Of a stretch of DNA of 64,000 nucleotides, positions 43,010-55,265 are shown piece after piece (position 1 is the stretch's first letter; every line of letters begins with the position of its first letter). The DNA lies in contig CM023449.1 in NCBI GenBank assembly GCA_013339765.2, positions 219,609,555 to 219,673,554 on the forward strand. Direction: 5' to 3'. This DNA is from Haemaphysalis longicornis (Eukaryota; Arthropoda; Arachnida; Ixodida; Ixodidae). The notes beneath the pieces were generated by a model. That model was not told the DNA's origin and searched no databases. It saw only the letters and a list, made by a program, of their open reading frames with translations. The translations under genes and the position numbers were made by a program.

Positions 43010-43922
43010 GTACTTATTGACCACATTTTATCAGCCAGTTCGAACATAACCGAGCGCATGGACTGTCAACTATAGCTCTGTTTTTCGACGTTTCAAAAGC
43101 TTACGACTGCGTCCTGAGACCACCAACAGTAGACAGACTACATGCAATAGGGGTGCAAGGAAACCTACTTCACTTCATTCACGGTTTTCTCACAGACCAG
43201 TACATGCAAGTACGGTTGGGGAGTGTGCTCAGCAAAAAAAGTGTCTCAATGGCGTTACCCCACGTAGTGTTTTGTCCCTTATTCTTATCAATGCAGCCAT
43301 GGCTGGGCTACCTGGAGCGCTAAAAGAAGTTTTACAACGAGCTCATGTATCTGTGTACGCTGACGATGTTTGCACCTGGTTGTCTGGATATCAACATAAA
43401 CAACTCGCAGTGATGGCTCAAGGAAGCGTTCACACCATGCAGAAATATCTGTCTTCTGTCAGACTGACGCTTTCGGTTGAGAAGTCCTGCTTTGTTCTTT
43501 TCCCTAGGATGTGGCGGCGGTCCACCCGTGTTACTTTAAAATTGGGCAGCCTGTGTATCTGTCAAGCCACTCACGTGTGGTTCCTTGGTGTCACCCTGGA
43601 CAGCAGACTGTACTATTGGTAACGGGCAGTGGACATGACTATTTTGGCTCTGCTTCCTTGTGCGAGCATTTTGAGGAGGATTGCTGGAGCTAAGTGGGGG
43701 AATCACCTGGGGTCAATGATTAAGCTGCACTCAGGACTGATTTTGAGTTGTATTCCTTACACGTTGCCTCTGATCTCCCCTTCAGAATCCCAGTATGAGC
43801 ACCTCGAAGTGTTTCACAGGAAAGGGCTGAGGACAGCAGTTGGAGTTCCTCAGGGAGCGGCGAATGCGTTGTGTTGCCCAGAGCATGATGCCGAACGGAT
43901 GGCAATACTCTCAGCAGTTTGA
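43010..43922 (+). pseudogene. LINE reverse-transcriptase fragment, copy B
   Basis: Same insertion and the same disabling frameshift as 26590-27490. YADDVCTWLSG is at about 43357. One extra G near 43711 lengthens the last frame relative to copy A, showing independent decay after duplication. Confidence 0.75.
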
Positions 43923-44158
43923 AAGTTGGCAGCCCCACACAACACTCTGGACCACATAGTCTATCCAAGGGGACATTTAGTCTATCCAAGGGGACATTGG
44001 ATGCTTTGCAGAGACATGTCGCGCTTTCTACTAAGCTTCCTTCAGGAGATGGAACCGGCAGACTTGTTGTGAAAGGACTCTAACATTGACTAATTAAGGT
44101 GAAAGATGAGGTGAAAGATGAGGTGAAAGAGTTTGAGGTGAAAGATGAAAAACAACTA

Positions 44159-45278
44159 CAGTTGAACACGGATATATCGAACACGGATATATCGAATTAT
44201 TGTCTATATCGAACAGTGCAAACATCCCCTTGAAAATCCCATGCAAAGTATAGGGCTGTTGTGCGCGTGTATCGAACTCCTGATCACGGGCAAATTCGAT
44301 ATATCAAATTCCGCGCTGAAGGCTCCCCTGAAAGTTTGCGTCCTCTGGTGGTGTGGAGTTGATGATAATTTTGACTCATCGCAGGCGCTGCCTGGCTTGG
44401 TGAGACAGAGGCGGCGTCCGCGGCATTATGTCGCTTCGATGGCCTTCAACAGCTGTTTTCACGCTAGCACGAGGGGCAGCTCCATGATAGCTAGAACGCG
44501 GATAGTGGTTGGGGCGAAAGGACATAAAGGAGCAAAAGAAATTGACCGGAGGCACTCTTTTTCTGTGACTGAGCTGTTTGGTGGCTCGTGCAGGGGAACC
44601 GATGCGGCGTTGTGTGTTTGTTTTGTACAAGGCATTTATTTCGGAGCAACGAAGGCGGGAATTCGTCGGGTGCAGGCTGCTGAAAAGATGTTGGTTGAAA
44701 AGTCGTTCGGAATTCCTCGCAGTAGTTTTGAGGGCGATGCACCCATCAACGTTGACGTAAAGGCAAATGCAGCACAACCCACCCCGGGTATTCCAGAGCG
44801 TGTCGGGTGCAAAGCGACTTCGTTGCACGCCTCCAGATGGGGGAGGTGTTCGGTTTGGATACTGAAGATAACGGCATGCAGTGCCTGACAACGTTCCCAA
44901 CCGCCTACTGCAGCCGAGGTTACGTCAGCGTTATTCGCCTCTGTTGTGGCACAGTGTACAGCATTGATTTTCTCATTTGTGTGTGTTTGTACTCTTGAAG
45001 ACAATTTGGCGGACTCTACGATGCAGAAGAAAAAACAAGCGAAGCTCAAAGACATTTCAATGATAATTAAAGTGCGGTGGTCATCATGCTGCGGTTCGAA
45101 TTTTCCGTGCTTTGACGGTCAAAGCGGTAAATTACCGTTTACCACGACTTCAGAAAACTCTCAGTGATGTGCGGAGTTGTCAGATAATCTTCAGATAGGC
45201 CTATTTTATATATCGAATTATCGATATATCAAATTCTTTCACGATCCCCTTGGAGTTCGATATATCCGTGTTTGACTG
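44159..45278. mobile_element. pogo/Tigger-like non-autonomous element, copy B
   Basis: The same 1120-bp element as 27725-28844, with TA at 44157-44158 and 45279-45280. Identical position relative to the transposase exons shows it was carried along by the duplication. Confidence 0.82.
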
Positions 45279-48189
45279 TAGCCCCACAAGATGCTTTAGT
45301 CGAGCAGAGCTTTCCCCGAGCTACACCGAAGCCATACCTGTGGAACATTTTCGCTGTCGCCACTTTGCCATGATTCTTGCTCACAGCCTGTGCTGGTGAA
45401 AACGTGTGTACTGGTGCTGCTGGCCGCTTGTGAAAGAGTGTGCACAATGCTGGCAACCTGCAAGATGTACACTGTTAGAAGTGAAACAATTTGAACACGC
45501 ACTTGGGCTTTACAATTTGTAGCAACTCCAAAGAAATTTCGTTCTCCCACAACAAATCAAGGGGACCTTATTGCAGGCATTAAAATTATTTTTGTGTCAA
45601 GATATCTTATTTGTTCTGCTGTCATGCACACCAAAATTGTACTGTGTTAGAAATTCGATAATTTCAGTTAACATCTTCCAATTCACTACACGCATTCATT
45701 CAGAATATACTTAGGCCGTAGGAGTAAAATGCTTTTCCATTTTCTCGTTTCGCCTTATAGTAATGCAGCAATTGTGTCAGACACCACACTAAAAACTACT
45801 CCCCATTTTTATGCAAGGAATCAAAGTTAGACTGGTGGTGCGCGCCATGAGCTTGAGTGTGTGCTGCCTAGCTGGACGCTGTTTGCATGGTTACTTGACG
45901 CAGTTTAGTTACACTGATAGGTGTTATTAGAAGCTTTATTTCAAGTTGTTTGCCACCTATAAAAGTTTAAATTGAGCTAGGTTGGGCAAATACGTACTGT
46001 TATCTGAGTATAATTATTAGACGCTGCCTGCTTCTTTCTCATTCTCCAAAAGCAGACGCGAAAAGAAACTGGACAGGATACTTCGGTACGTGTGCCCAAG
46101 CGCCGCCGCAATACCTGCATGCTCTTTCACAATGTATGAGTTAGCCGCGGACGTACTGTGCTTAATAATTCGTTGCACTGTAGTCAAGACAGTGCAATGA
46201 GAGAGGCGGCCTGTACGATCGCGATTTCACGTGCCTTACCGCTTTTTGCGCGCAACTGTGCAGATCGCTAAATAAAGAGAATAACTACGTGTAAACATTG
46301 CTGTTGCTAAATTAAACTGACACCAAGGACATGCGTCACACCTTCGTATATTTTACTAAGTTATGGGCGCTCCTGTGCACTTCAAAGCGTTGGCTTTCTT
46401 CTATTTTAGTAGCTTCCTCGCTCCCAACCACGACTCCGAAAGCGCGGCAATTCTGGCTGATCCAAAAACTGCTTCCACATCTTTCCATGCAAGCGAAACA
46501 TACACCCTGTTTATTCTAGCTACACCACTAGGCGAGCAAGAAGCATCTTCCAATTAGGGAATAACTAATAGCACACGACGACTCACCTGATCATCTGGCT
46601 GTCGCGGAGGGTCGCACAATCTCTGCTGGAAAGACGCTGGGCACCGCATCCTTGTTCAACCTAATCTTTTGCCGAAATTTAAACTCGCTTCTGAGCTTCG
46701 GATCATAGAAGAAGTCCTTCGGGAGGAAGTGGTCCGAACAAACTTGGAGGACGCTGGTCTTCGTGTGAGAAATGCGCAAGCGGAGTGCGTTCAGCCACTG
46801 CGTCCGCCGCGGCTCGTCCTTTGGCACACGATGGTACGACACTTTCTCACTAGAAGCGGTGCTAAGACATTTACCTAGCCCATTTACGCAGCCAAGAACA
46901 TGACAATAACGCTTCATGACGATTCCGAAAGTATGGCTGACGCAGAGATAACGTCGGGAGCAATGACCTTGTTGCGAAGAACAGAAACCGAAACTAGTTT
47001 GAAATGAACCCCTAAACTGCTATCCGACACATATGCTTGTCGGCAATAGCACAAAAGCTTTTTCCAAATAAGAAAAATAACATTTATACACATGCAAGCG
47101 CGTGTGCGTGAACTTTAAAATCCCAGACATCGTCCAATCACGGTGCAGGCGCCTCCTGACGTTTCATTTAGTTGGTGCGGCCGCCGCGGACCGCGCATGG
47201 TAGTTTTTCTTCTTTCGGGCTTTATAAAATAATTACCGACTTATCGCCCGAATAAACGATGAAAAGTGTGTTTATTTGAGCCAGTCTACGCATTGCAAGC
47301 AAAAACAGAAACTTGACAAATTCACTTCAGTGTCCCTTTAAGAAAGACGTTAGACTGTGTGCGCACATTGTACATCAACTTTTATTTTTCGGAGTCAATG
47401 CTCCCAGGCCCAGACCTGGTGAAAGACCCGCGCCATCGAGGACTACCCCGCCCTCCCCACCACCCACAATTTTGTCACGTAGGATGGGACACAACGGTAA
47501 AGAAAGAACTTTTATTAGGGTGAACTTGTGCCCGAACAGACGAGAGGAAACGAGCAAAGGTCCTTGCGTCGCGTTCGATCTCCGAGAACGACTGCCTGCG
47601 TTCGTGGCGTGATCTCTTGCGTGATCTCCCCCCTCGCAGTGCACGTGCGCTCGCGCCTCCGTTGGGGACACAGACAAGCTCGCGCTCCCCGTGCCGAGTT
47701 TGCGCTGCCGTTGCAGACGGTTCTTGCGCGTGCAACGCGGCCCACTTTGCGACATCTCCGAAAGCATGCGGCGGTCACGTACCACGAGACACAGGGATGG
47801 ACAGACCCGTGGCTTTAGGAGCTTCGCCCCTAAAACTAGTTACAGCTAGGACCCGCTGTAGTTAACTACTACACGGGTCGGCAGGGCACAGGGTTTACGC
47901 AATGTGCCACAGAGGAAAGGAAGTGAACATCACACAAGTTCACAAAACAACTAGTACACCGCACCGAAGGTTCTTTACAATAATATCCGTGGCACGAGGC
48001 TCAGACACCATAGTTCACGCGTGGGAGTGAACATAAAAACCACAACAGTTCACACACATCAGTTCTATGTCCGTACAGAGATGCATGGTCCGCCAGGCCG
48101 CCTAAACTGCGCCTTGGCCTCAAGCATACAACTCCCTTCAGCACGCAAGTTTCACCCTATTAATAAGGCACGATACACCATTGCACGGT

Positions 48190-48207
48190 GTTACTACTAC
48201 TATTACT
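48190..48207 (+). repeat. (TAC)n stretch at the right edge of copy B
   Basis: TAC/TAT triplets begin exactly where similarity between the copies stops. Such triplets are the 3' tail of LINE families elsewhere in this window, but no LINE is recognisable beside it. From 48208 to 49920 there is no gene I can support: a 107-codon Gln/Ala-containing minus-strand frame (49222-48899) and an AT-rich ATA stretch (49006-49043) are all that stand out. Confidence 0.5.
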
Positions 48208-49921
48208 ACACACTGCTCGTGCGCCATCTGTCGGAACGCGCGTGCGTGTGGACATATCGCAACGCAAGTACGAAGAAGAGGCCAGTGGCGTAGCGCTATG
48301 GACATCCCCTATGCAAAGGGCAAAGGACTGGTGGCGCGTAAATATTGCTCGAGCTGTCATGGCAGAATTGCAAATATATCGCACCGTTTTTTATATACAT
48401 CGGCTCACCACCTGCCATGATTCCTTTAGCCTCTGTCTTGCCGTCACGTAACAATATTTTTATAGAGAGGGTGCTTTGGGTGGATTCTTGATCTAATTTA
48501 TTTATAATTATTTATCCAACAGCTACGGGGTTAATACAGCTCTGTGCGGGAAGGATAGCGTATTTTCATGCGTATTGCGCAGTGCTACGTGTGTTTACTG
48601 CGCATTGTTATTTCGAGTGTTTGACGTCCGTATGTGCCCTTTATCCCCCTTGATTACGTTTGCGTATTATTTTATGCGCTTCTCATATTGAAGGTTTCTC
48701 AATCGCCTCTTTTCCATTCCCTCCCGTCCCGCCTCTTTTCTTCACCTGTCCTACAGAAACCACATTTGTCGACCCCTTTCCGTCTTCGCGTATGTCCTAG
48801 TTACAAAGATTGCATTGTATTCGATTACAGTTTATTTAGATTACGTTTTTTCTCTACACACGTGAGCGGAATGATCTAAAGGCGGCAAATCTTTTTCTTC
48901 AGTAAGAAATTAAAGCAATCCCGAACTTTGGCGACCACCCGCCTTTTTGTCGTCGGATCTCTTCTGTGAAGCAAAAAAAAACATTACGGGGTATGATTAG
49001 AACTGTATAATAATAATAATGTAATAATGTAATGTATAATAATGCTTGTGGTTGGACTTTCTGTTGATATGGTGTTGAACTTCCTTGTTGCTCTTGTTGG
49101 GCCGCTGCCGCAGCTTCATCCATAGCAGCTTTCTTGCGACCAAGGTTACAAAAAGCTGCATTTACAGTTGCTAGACGCTTCTTCCGCCGTAGCGTGCTTT
49201 CTCGGGCCTGGTGCGTCGTCACCCTTATATAGCTATGTGGAATGAAGCTATATCATATGGAATGCGTTGTTGCTTCAGTTTAATGGTAGTGACGATCATT
49301 TTGTAGCAAAGACCGAATCCTAACCCAATCTGTACCTTGTGATTGGTTGATTAGGGTATTTGCACCACGCGAGTTCAAAGTTGTCCACGACAAAGGCCAG
49401 GGAAAAGTCCTTATCATGTCAACGTTAAATTAACCCGCTATAACCAGTGGCGCGTCTCGTTTTTGTCTCAGCCATGCAGAGTATTCTTATGCATGAAGGC
49501 GTCAACGGCCGCGCTGTATTTTGCAGGTGTGTGCAGATTAGCGTTTCTCCAATGGCGTTCACGCCACAGACATCCGCACATTATGTGGTCTTGGTATCTG
49601 GCTGAAGCATCAACGAGCATATGCGCTAAGGGCTACACTCGTCTGATTGTGTGAGTTTGGGGGTTGCACGGCAAAACACAAAAACCGGGCTTAAGCATTT
49701 GCCAGTACACCTATGCAGGCATGGGCTTCTCTGTGGGTCTTAACACTGCGCGAGTATTGGAACTCGCACGAAATCTACGAAGACCCCAGGGGGTAAGCAC
49801 TGGCTAAAACAGCTCTGCGGGTATGCGCTCTGGCCGTTGTGACGTAGCTTCACGGTAGGTAGTCCTAATGACGAGCCAATAAGTAATGTCAAGCTCAAAT
49901 TTTATTCAACCTAGGGTACCT

Positions 49922-50434
49922 TTAAAGGGCCCACGGTGACAAAATACAAAATACAAAAAATTCTCTGTCCCGATAGCAATGATACCAATTTTATCGCAAA
50001 CTTCAAACCAGTAATGGCGGATACGGAAGACAACAAACTCAGAAGTGGCAACTCTCAGCCCACTTTCCGGCGATTTCTCTGTAACGTTGCAGATCTTGTT
50101 GGTCGATTGGCGGCCACCGACCGAGGTCACCACCAAAAAAACAGGACGGCGCTATTGTAGCGGGGCGGTCTAGTTTGTATGATGGTGTCACCTGAATGCT
50201 AGCGTGCAGTAGGCATCCCACATAGGTATCACACATGATACCTATGTTTTCGTGCCGGTCCATATTACGTAGCTGTAGCGCATAATTTGAAAGTGCCTCA
50301 ATGGTTGTTGCGTTTTTTTCTTTTTTCGCTAAAATAAGAGCCTCCTTTGTGGCTGGAATGGCGCTGAGGGAGTTACCAAGGGCTAGTTCTTTCAAGCTGA
50401 ACAAAGTTGTAATTTGTCTTCATGGCCCCTTTAA
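49922..50434. mobile_element. TTAA-flanked MITE, 513 bp
   Basis: It starts TTAAAGGGCCCACGGTGAC and ends with the complement of TTAAAGGGGCCATGAAGAC, so the termini are imperfect inverted repeats beginning TTAA-AGGG. A partial relative lies at 3960-4234. A palindromic 'ataggtatcacacatgatacctat' (50223-50246) lies in the middle. TTAA and AGGG suit either Kolobok or piggyBac MITEs; the similarity of AGGG...TGAAG to the Kolobok end at 20667 favours the former. A 121-codon minus-strand frame crosses it but shows no known domain. Confidence 0.7.
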
Positions 50435-50699
50435 GCGTTTTTTTTTTCTCTCTCTCTTCATGGCGTCTTGAAAGGCATCCATCTCCAAAGCGAGCGGCGT
50501 CGCTTCTCGCGTATTGAACAGGGAACAAGCTAACGGCGAGCACCGACACAACGTGGAGAACCTTTTCGCCACACTCCCTTCCTCTCCTAGCTCGGCTCCC
50601 CTGCGTCACACTTCCTTCCTCACCACTCTTTCCTCCTATGAAAATTGTCACCACGGTACCTGGATTTAAGCGGAAGGCGGATATATCAGCCCTAGCTGT

Positions 50700-51790
50700 A
50701 AAGTTCTTCGGAGCACATTAACAACAAATACAGAGGCGACACTCACGTGTACACTGATAGCTGACGGCTACATCGTCAGGGATAGGAACCTCGATTCCTT
50801 CGTCGCTGACTACCATCTGCGCCCTACTTAGTCACAAGTCCTCTACGACAGCCACTGAGCTGGCTGAATTCTGCGCAGCTTTTCAGTATATTCTAAAGCA
50901 GCCGGACAATCAATGGGCTGTTTTTAAGGACTCCAGGTCAGCACTCGAGAGCTTAAAATTGCTTCCAAAAGAACAGCTGGCCTGGGAAACCAACCTTTTT
51001 CACTTAAAAGCTATAGAAATGGGACACAACGTAGATCTGCAGGGGCTTCCTGCCCACTGCGGAGTTGCCGGCAACGACGCAGCTGACAAAGCCGCCTCAT
51101 CTGCCCACAGCCTCTGCACTCAAGCTCTGCCGATACCATTCACGAGAAAGGATGCGGCAATACTCGCCTCATCAGCCGCATGAAAAGCGCAGATGCCTAT
51201 CCAGACTGATGGAAGGCAGCAATACGCACCTCTTCGCACGATTGATCCTAAATACACCTTCAGAATGCCACCTGGGCTAACCAAGCGCGAGCAAGCCATT
51301 CTGCATAGACTGCGCTTGAATGTGGCCTGCACGGACCATTACCTCTAACCAAAAATCCAGCGGGCATCTTCGCCTTTGTGTTCTACATGTGGCTCACGAG
51401 AAGACATTCGTCATGCGATATGCGTGTGCCCAAAGTACACCGTGCACACACAGAAACTAATATTATCTTTGTGCAGGCAGCGTGGTGCGGGACTTGAACT
51501 GAGGGCTGTTTTCGCACCTTGGTCGAGTCTCAGTCAGGCTGCACGTGCAATCAAAGCTCTCTTGGAGTTTCTTCGGAGCACAGAACTGGACAGAGTTTTG
51601 TGACTGAAAATTTTGGCCGCATCAAATGACCTCTTTTCATTTTTATGTTTTTTTTTTTCTTCCTTTATTTCTTTTGTTTTTTGCTTTCTTTCCCTTTTTC
51701 TTCTATCACGTAGCGTAGCAAGCCAGCGCAACGGCTCGGATAACCTCGCTGGTCTTCATTAAAGTTTCTCTCTCTCTCTCTTCCTCACCA
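50700..51790 (+). pseudogene. LINE 3' part with RNase H, Cys knuckle and (CT)n tail
   Basis: Frames read HVYTDS at about 50740, TELAEFCAAFQYIL, FKDSRSALESL, then LQGLPAHCGVAGNDAADKAA (51039-51098). These are the four conserved blocks of the RNase H domain with catalytic D, E, D and the final H/D. CSTCGSREDIRHAICVC, a C-x2-C...H-x4-C knuckle, and a stop at 51601 follow. A UTR with TTTTTCTTT runs and an end in CTCTCTCT (51768-51781) complete it. Stops and frameshifts near 50780-50830 and at 51181 mean it is dead. It belongs to an I/Jockey-like LINE different from those with TAC or ATCCA tails. Confidence 0.78.
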
Positions 51791-52345
51791 TCGCGAGCAG
51801 GGCCGACGGGTGCGCAGTAATGGGCATGCGTGGAAGAGTACTTCCAAATTGTGCGTCAAGCTACCCGTGACGCAAAGCCTACTTCTTGAGAGAACGCCGA
51901 GTTCAACTTATTACAGCGAAGCTTTAGGGCGTATTGGAGGTACACACTCTGCAGGAAAGCCAACTTCCTCTGACGATGATGGAAGCTAAAATTCGTTAGA
52001 GATGTAAAAATGGAAGCTAAAACTTCGTTCATACCCAGCTTTCTCGCTCAAAATTTTGACCTCTCAGAAACCTAGCCAAACCACTTCAGATAAGTGATAT
52101 TTGGCGTAATGCAAGACGTCAACGCGAAGATAAAACCACTAAAAAAACTTTCCCGGATTCTGGATATTTTATGTGTAATTGGCTGTCGAATCTCACTCCC
52201 CATGTATTTCTATGGGATAGTTTCCACGGCTTAGGAACCTGTTCGCGCAACGTGCGAGACGTCAAACTGTGCCCAAAGCAAATTTTCGCCCCCAACATTA
52301 GCTCCGCAAAATAACTTTCGATTTTACTAAATAACTACAGAATAA
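51791..52345. other. No gene recognised
   Basis: A 'ttattacagcgaagct' word recurs at 51906 and 53408, and 'tggaagctaaaa' is repeated at 51981 and 52011. Otherwise nothing interpretable. Confidence 0.4.
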
Positions 52346-52975
52346 TCACTGTTGAGAGGACTGCCATGAGCGGGAAAGCTGCACATGTAGAGATGTACAG
52401 GGTTGAGAAATTAGACATAAGAAAGGAAATTTTGTACGATAACCCCGAGGGTAGTGCTTTGCTTTTTGAGGCTAGAGCAGGTTGCTTCCGAACTAAGCGT
52501 TTTGTGAGGAAGTATATAGAAGACGATGGGGTATGCGTGGTCTGCGGGGAAAAAAAAGCAGAAACTATGCGGCACATAGTGTTAGAATGCGAGGGTGTCC
52601 ATCCAAATCTAGAGGAAAATATTCAGCTTCTAGAAGCCCTAGGATTTAAGGGTAGCACAGAGGTAGTTAACATCAAGGCTGTCAAGGCGACGAAAAGAAA
52701 ATTAATTAGAATGCTGGTGGTCGAAAAGCAGAGAGGGGAATGTTGCCTAGGACAGCTGCCACCTGTAACAGAAAAAATAAATATTTTGTGCCTAATAAGT
52801 TTTTTGTGCCTGCCCTAAGAGTAGCGCTAGTATTAAACGAAGAGCGCAAAAGATAGCTATATCAGCTTCTTTTTAGTTTTTTTTTTGTAAGATGACGTGT
52901 CATCACCCCGCTACAAAGGGGATACCCCTATCAATCATAATCATCATAATCATCCTCATCGATGATAAAGAATGA
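52346..52975 (+). pseudogene. LINE 3' end, 5'-truncated copy (family of 55760-57600)
   Basis: A 150-codon frame from 52366 gives YRVEKLDIRKEILYDN, LLFEARAGCFRTKRF and CVVCGEKKAETMRHIVLEC, a C-x2-C-x8-H-x4-C knuckle. This matches frame by frame the end of the longer LINE at 55760-57600 (YRAEKLDIRKENLHDI, CVVCGKQTETMRHLVWEC). The UTR 'gatgacg(t/c)gtcatcacccc' and 'gctacaaa(g/c)gggatacc' are also shared, and the copy ends in ATCAT-like repeats (52935-52975). The frame is unbroken over the knuckle, so this is the younger copy, but it has no enzymatic domain. Confidence 0.75.
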
Positions 52976-52994
52976 TCGTGTGTGAAGGGGAAAA

Positions 52995-53070
52995 AACGCA
53001 TCCTGTGACCGTAATCGAACCTGTGTCTCCCCTCGCGTTAATAAGCCGGGGTCTATCCGATTTCTCCATT
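52995..53070 (-). repeat. tRNA-like sequence (possible SINE head)
   Basis: On the minus strand, 'gataga' and 'cttattaacgcgaggggag' are followed by a B-box-like CAGGTTCGATTACGG. It does not fold into a full tRNA by eye. It is probably a SINE head. Confidence 0.3.
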
Positions 53071-53379
53071 TCGACATGGTCGACGTGAACGCCATGCAGC
53101 AGGTACCGATTCGCGCTGTACACCCCAAACCCAAACGTTAGTTCTCGGAGTGCACACCCGAACAGTTGCTGTGGGCATTCCAGAGGGGTAGTGCGTAGCT
53201 CCAGAGTAGCACATACTCGCAGTGTGCGATTGGACCTTCAAAGAATTCATCCCGAGAAGGCTTCGCGTTCAACCATCGTCGTCGTGACACGGAGGGGTGC
53301 GTGATTTTTTTCTGCGTTCTGTCGGCCTCAGCCAACCGGTAGTCCGCTCGTGGAGTTTGATTGCTTTACCCTGGCGCTT

Positions 53380-54690
53380 TTCTAATGAATGAGGCACGGA
53401 GAGCTATTGACGCTTATTACAGCGAAGTTGTCTATGGCTAGGAGGCGGGACTTAGTGGCGTCCGCGCGGAAAAACGCAATACGGGAACGCCAGCTTACAA
53501 AAACGACGCTTACACTGAAGGTCCGAGGGTCTGCAAGGTCCGAGAGACTGCTCGGAAAAATGTCCTCCCAGCAATTTATTTGTGTTAAGAAGTGAAGCGG
53601 GCTTTAAAGCGCTCGGTGGTCAGCTCACAGCTGGTCAGCTTTCAAATGTCAACATTACGATGGTGGGGCTCTAGGGCCTTCTTCATATTTTGATATGAGA
53701 TGGCTTATATTTCCCCTAAAAAAATGCCTTCGTAGCAATTCATTTGTGTTGACAAGTGAAGCTCACTTTAAGATCTGTAAAGCTTGGTCTGTGTAAGCTG
53801 GCTTTCCTACGTGGTGTGTTGCACAGTGGAGCCCACCGATAAAGGGAATGCTTTGCAGCTTTGCAACGGGACCCGATAACAGCGGCGCGAGTGTAATCAC
53901 CGAAGGCGTGCCGATACTACTGCGACGTCCGACGACGAGCGTGTCCACAAGGCTGTACGTAAGCGATGAGGGAGAACCTATGATGCAAATGGCGAACCAG
54001 AGAATGCCGGAAACGCCTTCGGCCCCAAGGTGCCAAACTGGAAGAATCCAAGGGTGCGTACATCAGGTTCCGAAGAGGCTCTCTCGATCGTCATTCCGGC
54101 TCAAGCTGCAACGTGTGTGACATACTGCCGATAATGACTTGACCACAGACACGAAGGAGTCCGCTGGAAGGTACGGCGTTATGCAACCCCCCCCCCCCCT
54201 CCGCTCCCCCGCGACTCTAAGGCTGCGACTCTAAGGAGAGGAATCACGCCAGCTACTCGACACAGAACACGTGATAGCTAGGTACACGTTGCACCTGCGG
54301 GCGTCCAGCCCAAGTGTGCGCGTTCCGTTTGTTCGTTCAGCTTCTTCTATTTGCTTCTTCGCCGTCACGGGCCGTCAAGATGGAGTAAAGGCCATTGTGA
54401 AGAAGCAAACTGGCTGCAATCGTGCACTTAAATTGCCGTGATGGCTGTGAAGGTGGCGTACAGCTTCGCTATCTTCAAGTCTGACGCATTAGTGTGAGCT
54501 TCCTTCATTTTTATTGAACTATTATTACCGCGAAAGCCTTAGATGTCTCATCAAACGCGAAAGTGACTGCCATCGTCGTCGGCGCCAGCACGGATGGTAA
54601 CAAAATGGGCGCCACTGCAAAGAGAAAATAAATAAATCAAAAATTAATTCCGTTCCACTCAATGTGAAGCTGTAAGAAGTACAGAGAAGT
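53380..54690. other. No gene recognised; short degenerate duplication
   Basis: The stretch 'gcaatttatttgtgtt.a.aagtgaagc' occurs at about 53568-53598 and again, slightly changed, at 53735-53762. A C run (54187-54199) is present. Open frames of 60-90 codons show no domain. Confidence 0.4.
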
Positions 54691-55033
54691 GGTTCTCCAT
54701 AATGGGCTGTAGCGCCGTTATTCGCTCCCTGCTACCACCCAATGAAAGTCAAATTTCCCGTCTTCACAGTGCTCGCGCGCCCCTTGCCCGAAACTGCGCC
54801 AGCGGGGGTTCTGATATTTTTGTGCTTGCTTTTCCTCCCGCACGTTGCACTGCCACTTTTTTCACTTACTATCGTAAAAACCAACCCAACGAGCGCTCCT
54901 AACTAAATGAACGCGGGTGCTGCCGGTTAATTACGTACATTTTGCCTCAAATGGGCCTGCGGTTTTCTTTGCCCTAAACAACGGGGAGGTGTATGACAAG
55001 CGCGAGCGGTTCACGAGTTTCCGACGCCTATGA

Positions 55034-55041
55034 CTATATAA
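55034..55041 (+). promoter_or_regulatory. TATA-like box (CTATATAAA)
   Basis: TATATAAA lies in GC-rich sequence, followed after about 110 bases by CAGGGTGAGC, which looks like a splice donor. It could be the promoter of a transposable element or of a short noncoding exon. Nothing downstream identifies a gene. Confidence 0.25.
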
Positions 55042-55177
55042 ACCGCTTGGCTTCCGAAGCATCTCGGTTACGCCGCGACGACAGCGGCTACGACGGAACG
55101 CCCTGTTGCTCCCCATGGGTCCAGCGAGTGAGCTACGACGACAGGGTGAGCCCCTAAAGTGCTCTGCACTTAAAACA

Positions 55178-55265
55178 CAATTGGATTCAAGCGGGATAAG
55201 AGCCCGGGTCTCCCGAGCAGGGCTTAAGTGCGCTCACCTCTGCGCTAACTCGGCACCCTGATGGA
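55178..55265 (-). repeat. tRNA-like SINE head
   Basis: On the minus strand 'gtgccgagttagcgcagagg' (A-box-like) precedes a loop with GAGACCCGGGCTCTTATCCCG in the B-box position (given in pieces because the B-box core GGTTCRA is degraded to GGGCTCTTA). A resemblance to a tRNA-derived SINE head is the most that can be said. Confidence 0.3.

Larger units (their letters stand above)
37543..46917 (-). pseudogene. THAP-domain Kolobok-like transposase, copy B, frameshifted
   Basis: Exons equivalent to copy A: 46917-46587, 45457-45338, 42677-42560, 39690-39333, 39256-38884, 38454-38281 and 37714-37543. The THAP finger (C5, C10, C60, H63, AVPSVF) and the DGRCDSPG and TDRHPGI blocks are the same. One extra G at 46611 shifts the frame at the end of exon 1, so the spliced message would stop soon after the zinc finger and yield a THAP-only peptide. 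Exon 4 has three amino-acid changes against copy A (Asp/Glu, Arg/His, Glu/Gly). The left end is again truncated before the third catalytic block. Confidence 0.68.
37297..48193. repeat. 11-kb direct duplication, copy B
   Basis: Near-identical to 20900-31911. On its left it joins an exon-like stretch and Tigger terminus and not the Kolobok left end seen in copy A. On its right it joins a TAC-rich stretch absent from copy A. It lacks the SINE of copy A. The Kolobok right end (CACTTCAGTGTCCCT then TTAA) is at about 47323-47341. Confidence 0.95.

Noticed and set aside
48899..49222. 107-codon minus-strand frame with a Gln/Ala-rich stretch
   Set aside because: No domain. The C-terminal part crosses an ATA microsatellite and a T/A run, and no splice sites bound the plausible N-terminal half. 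Left as unassigned.
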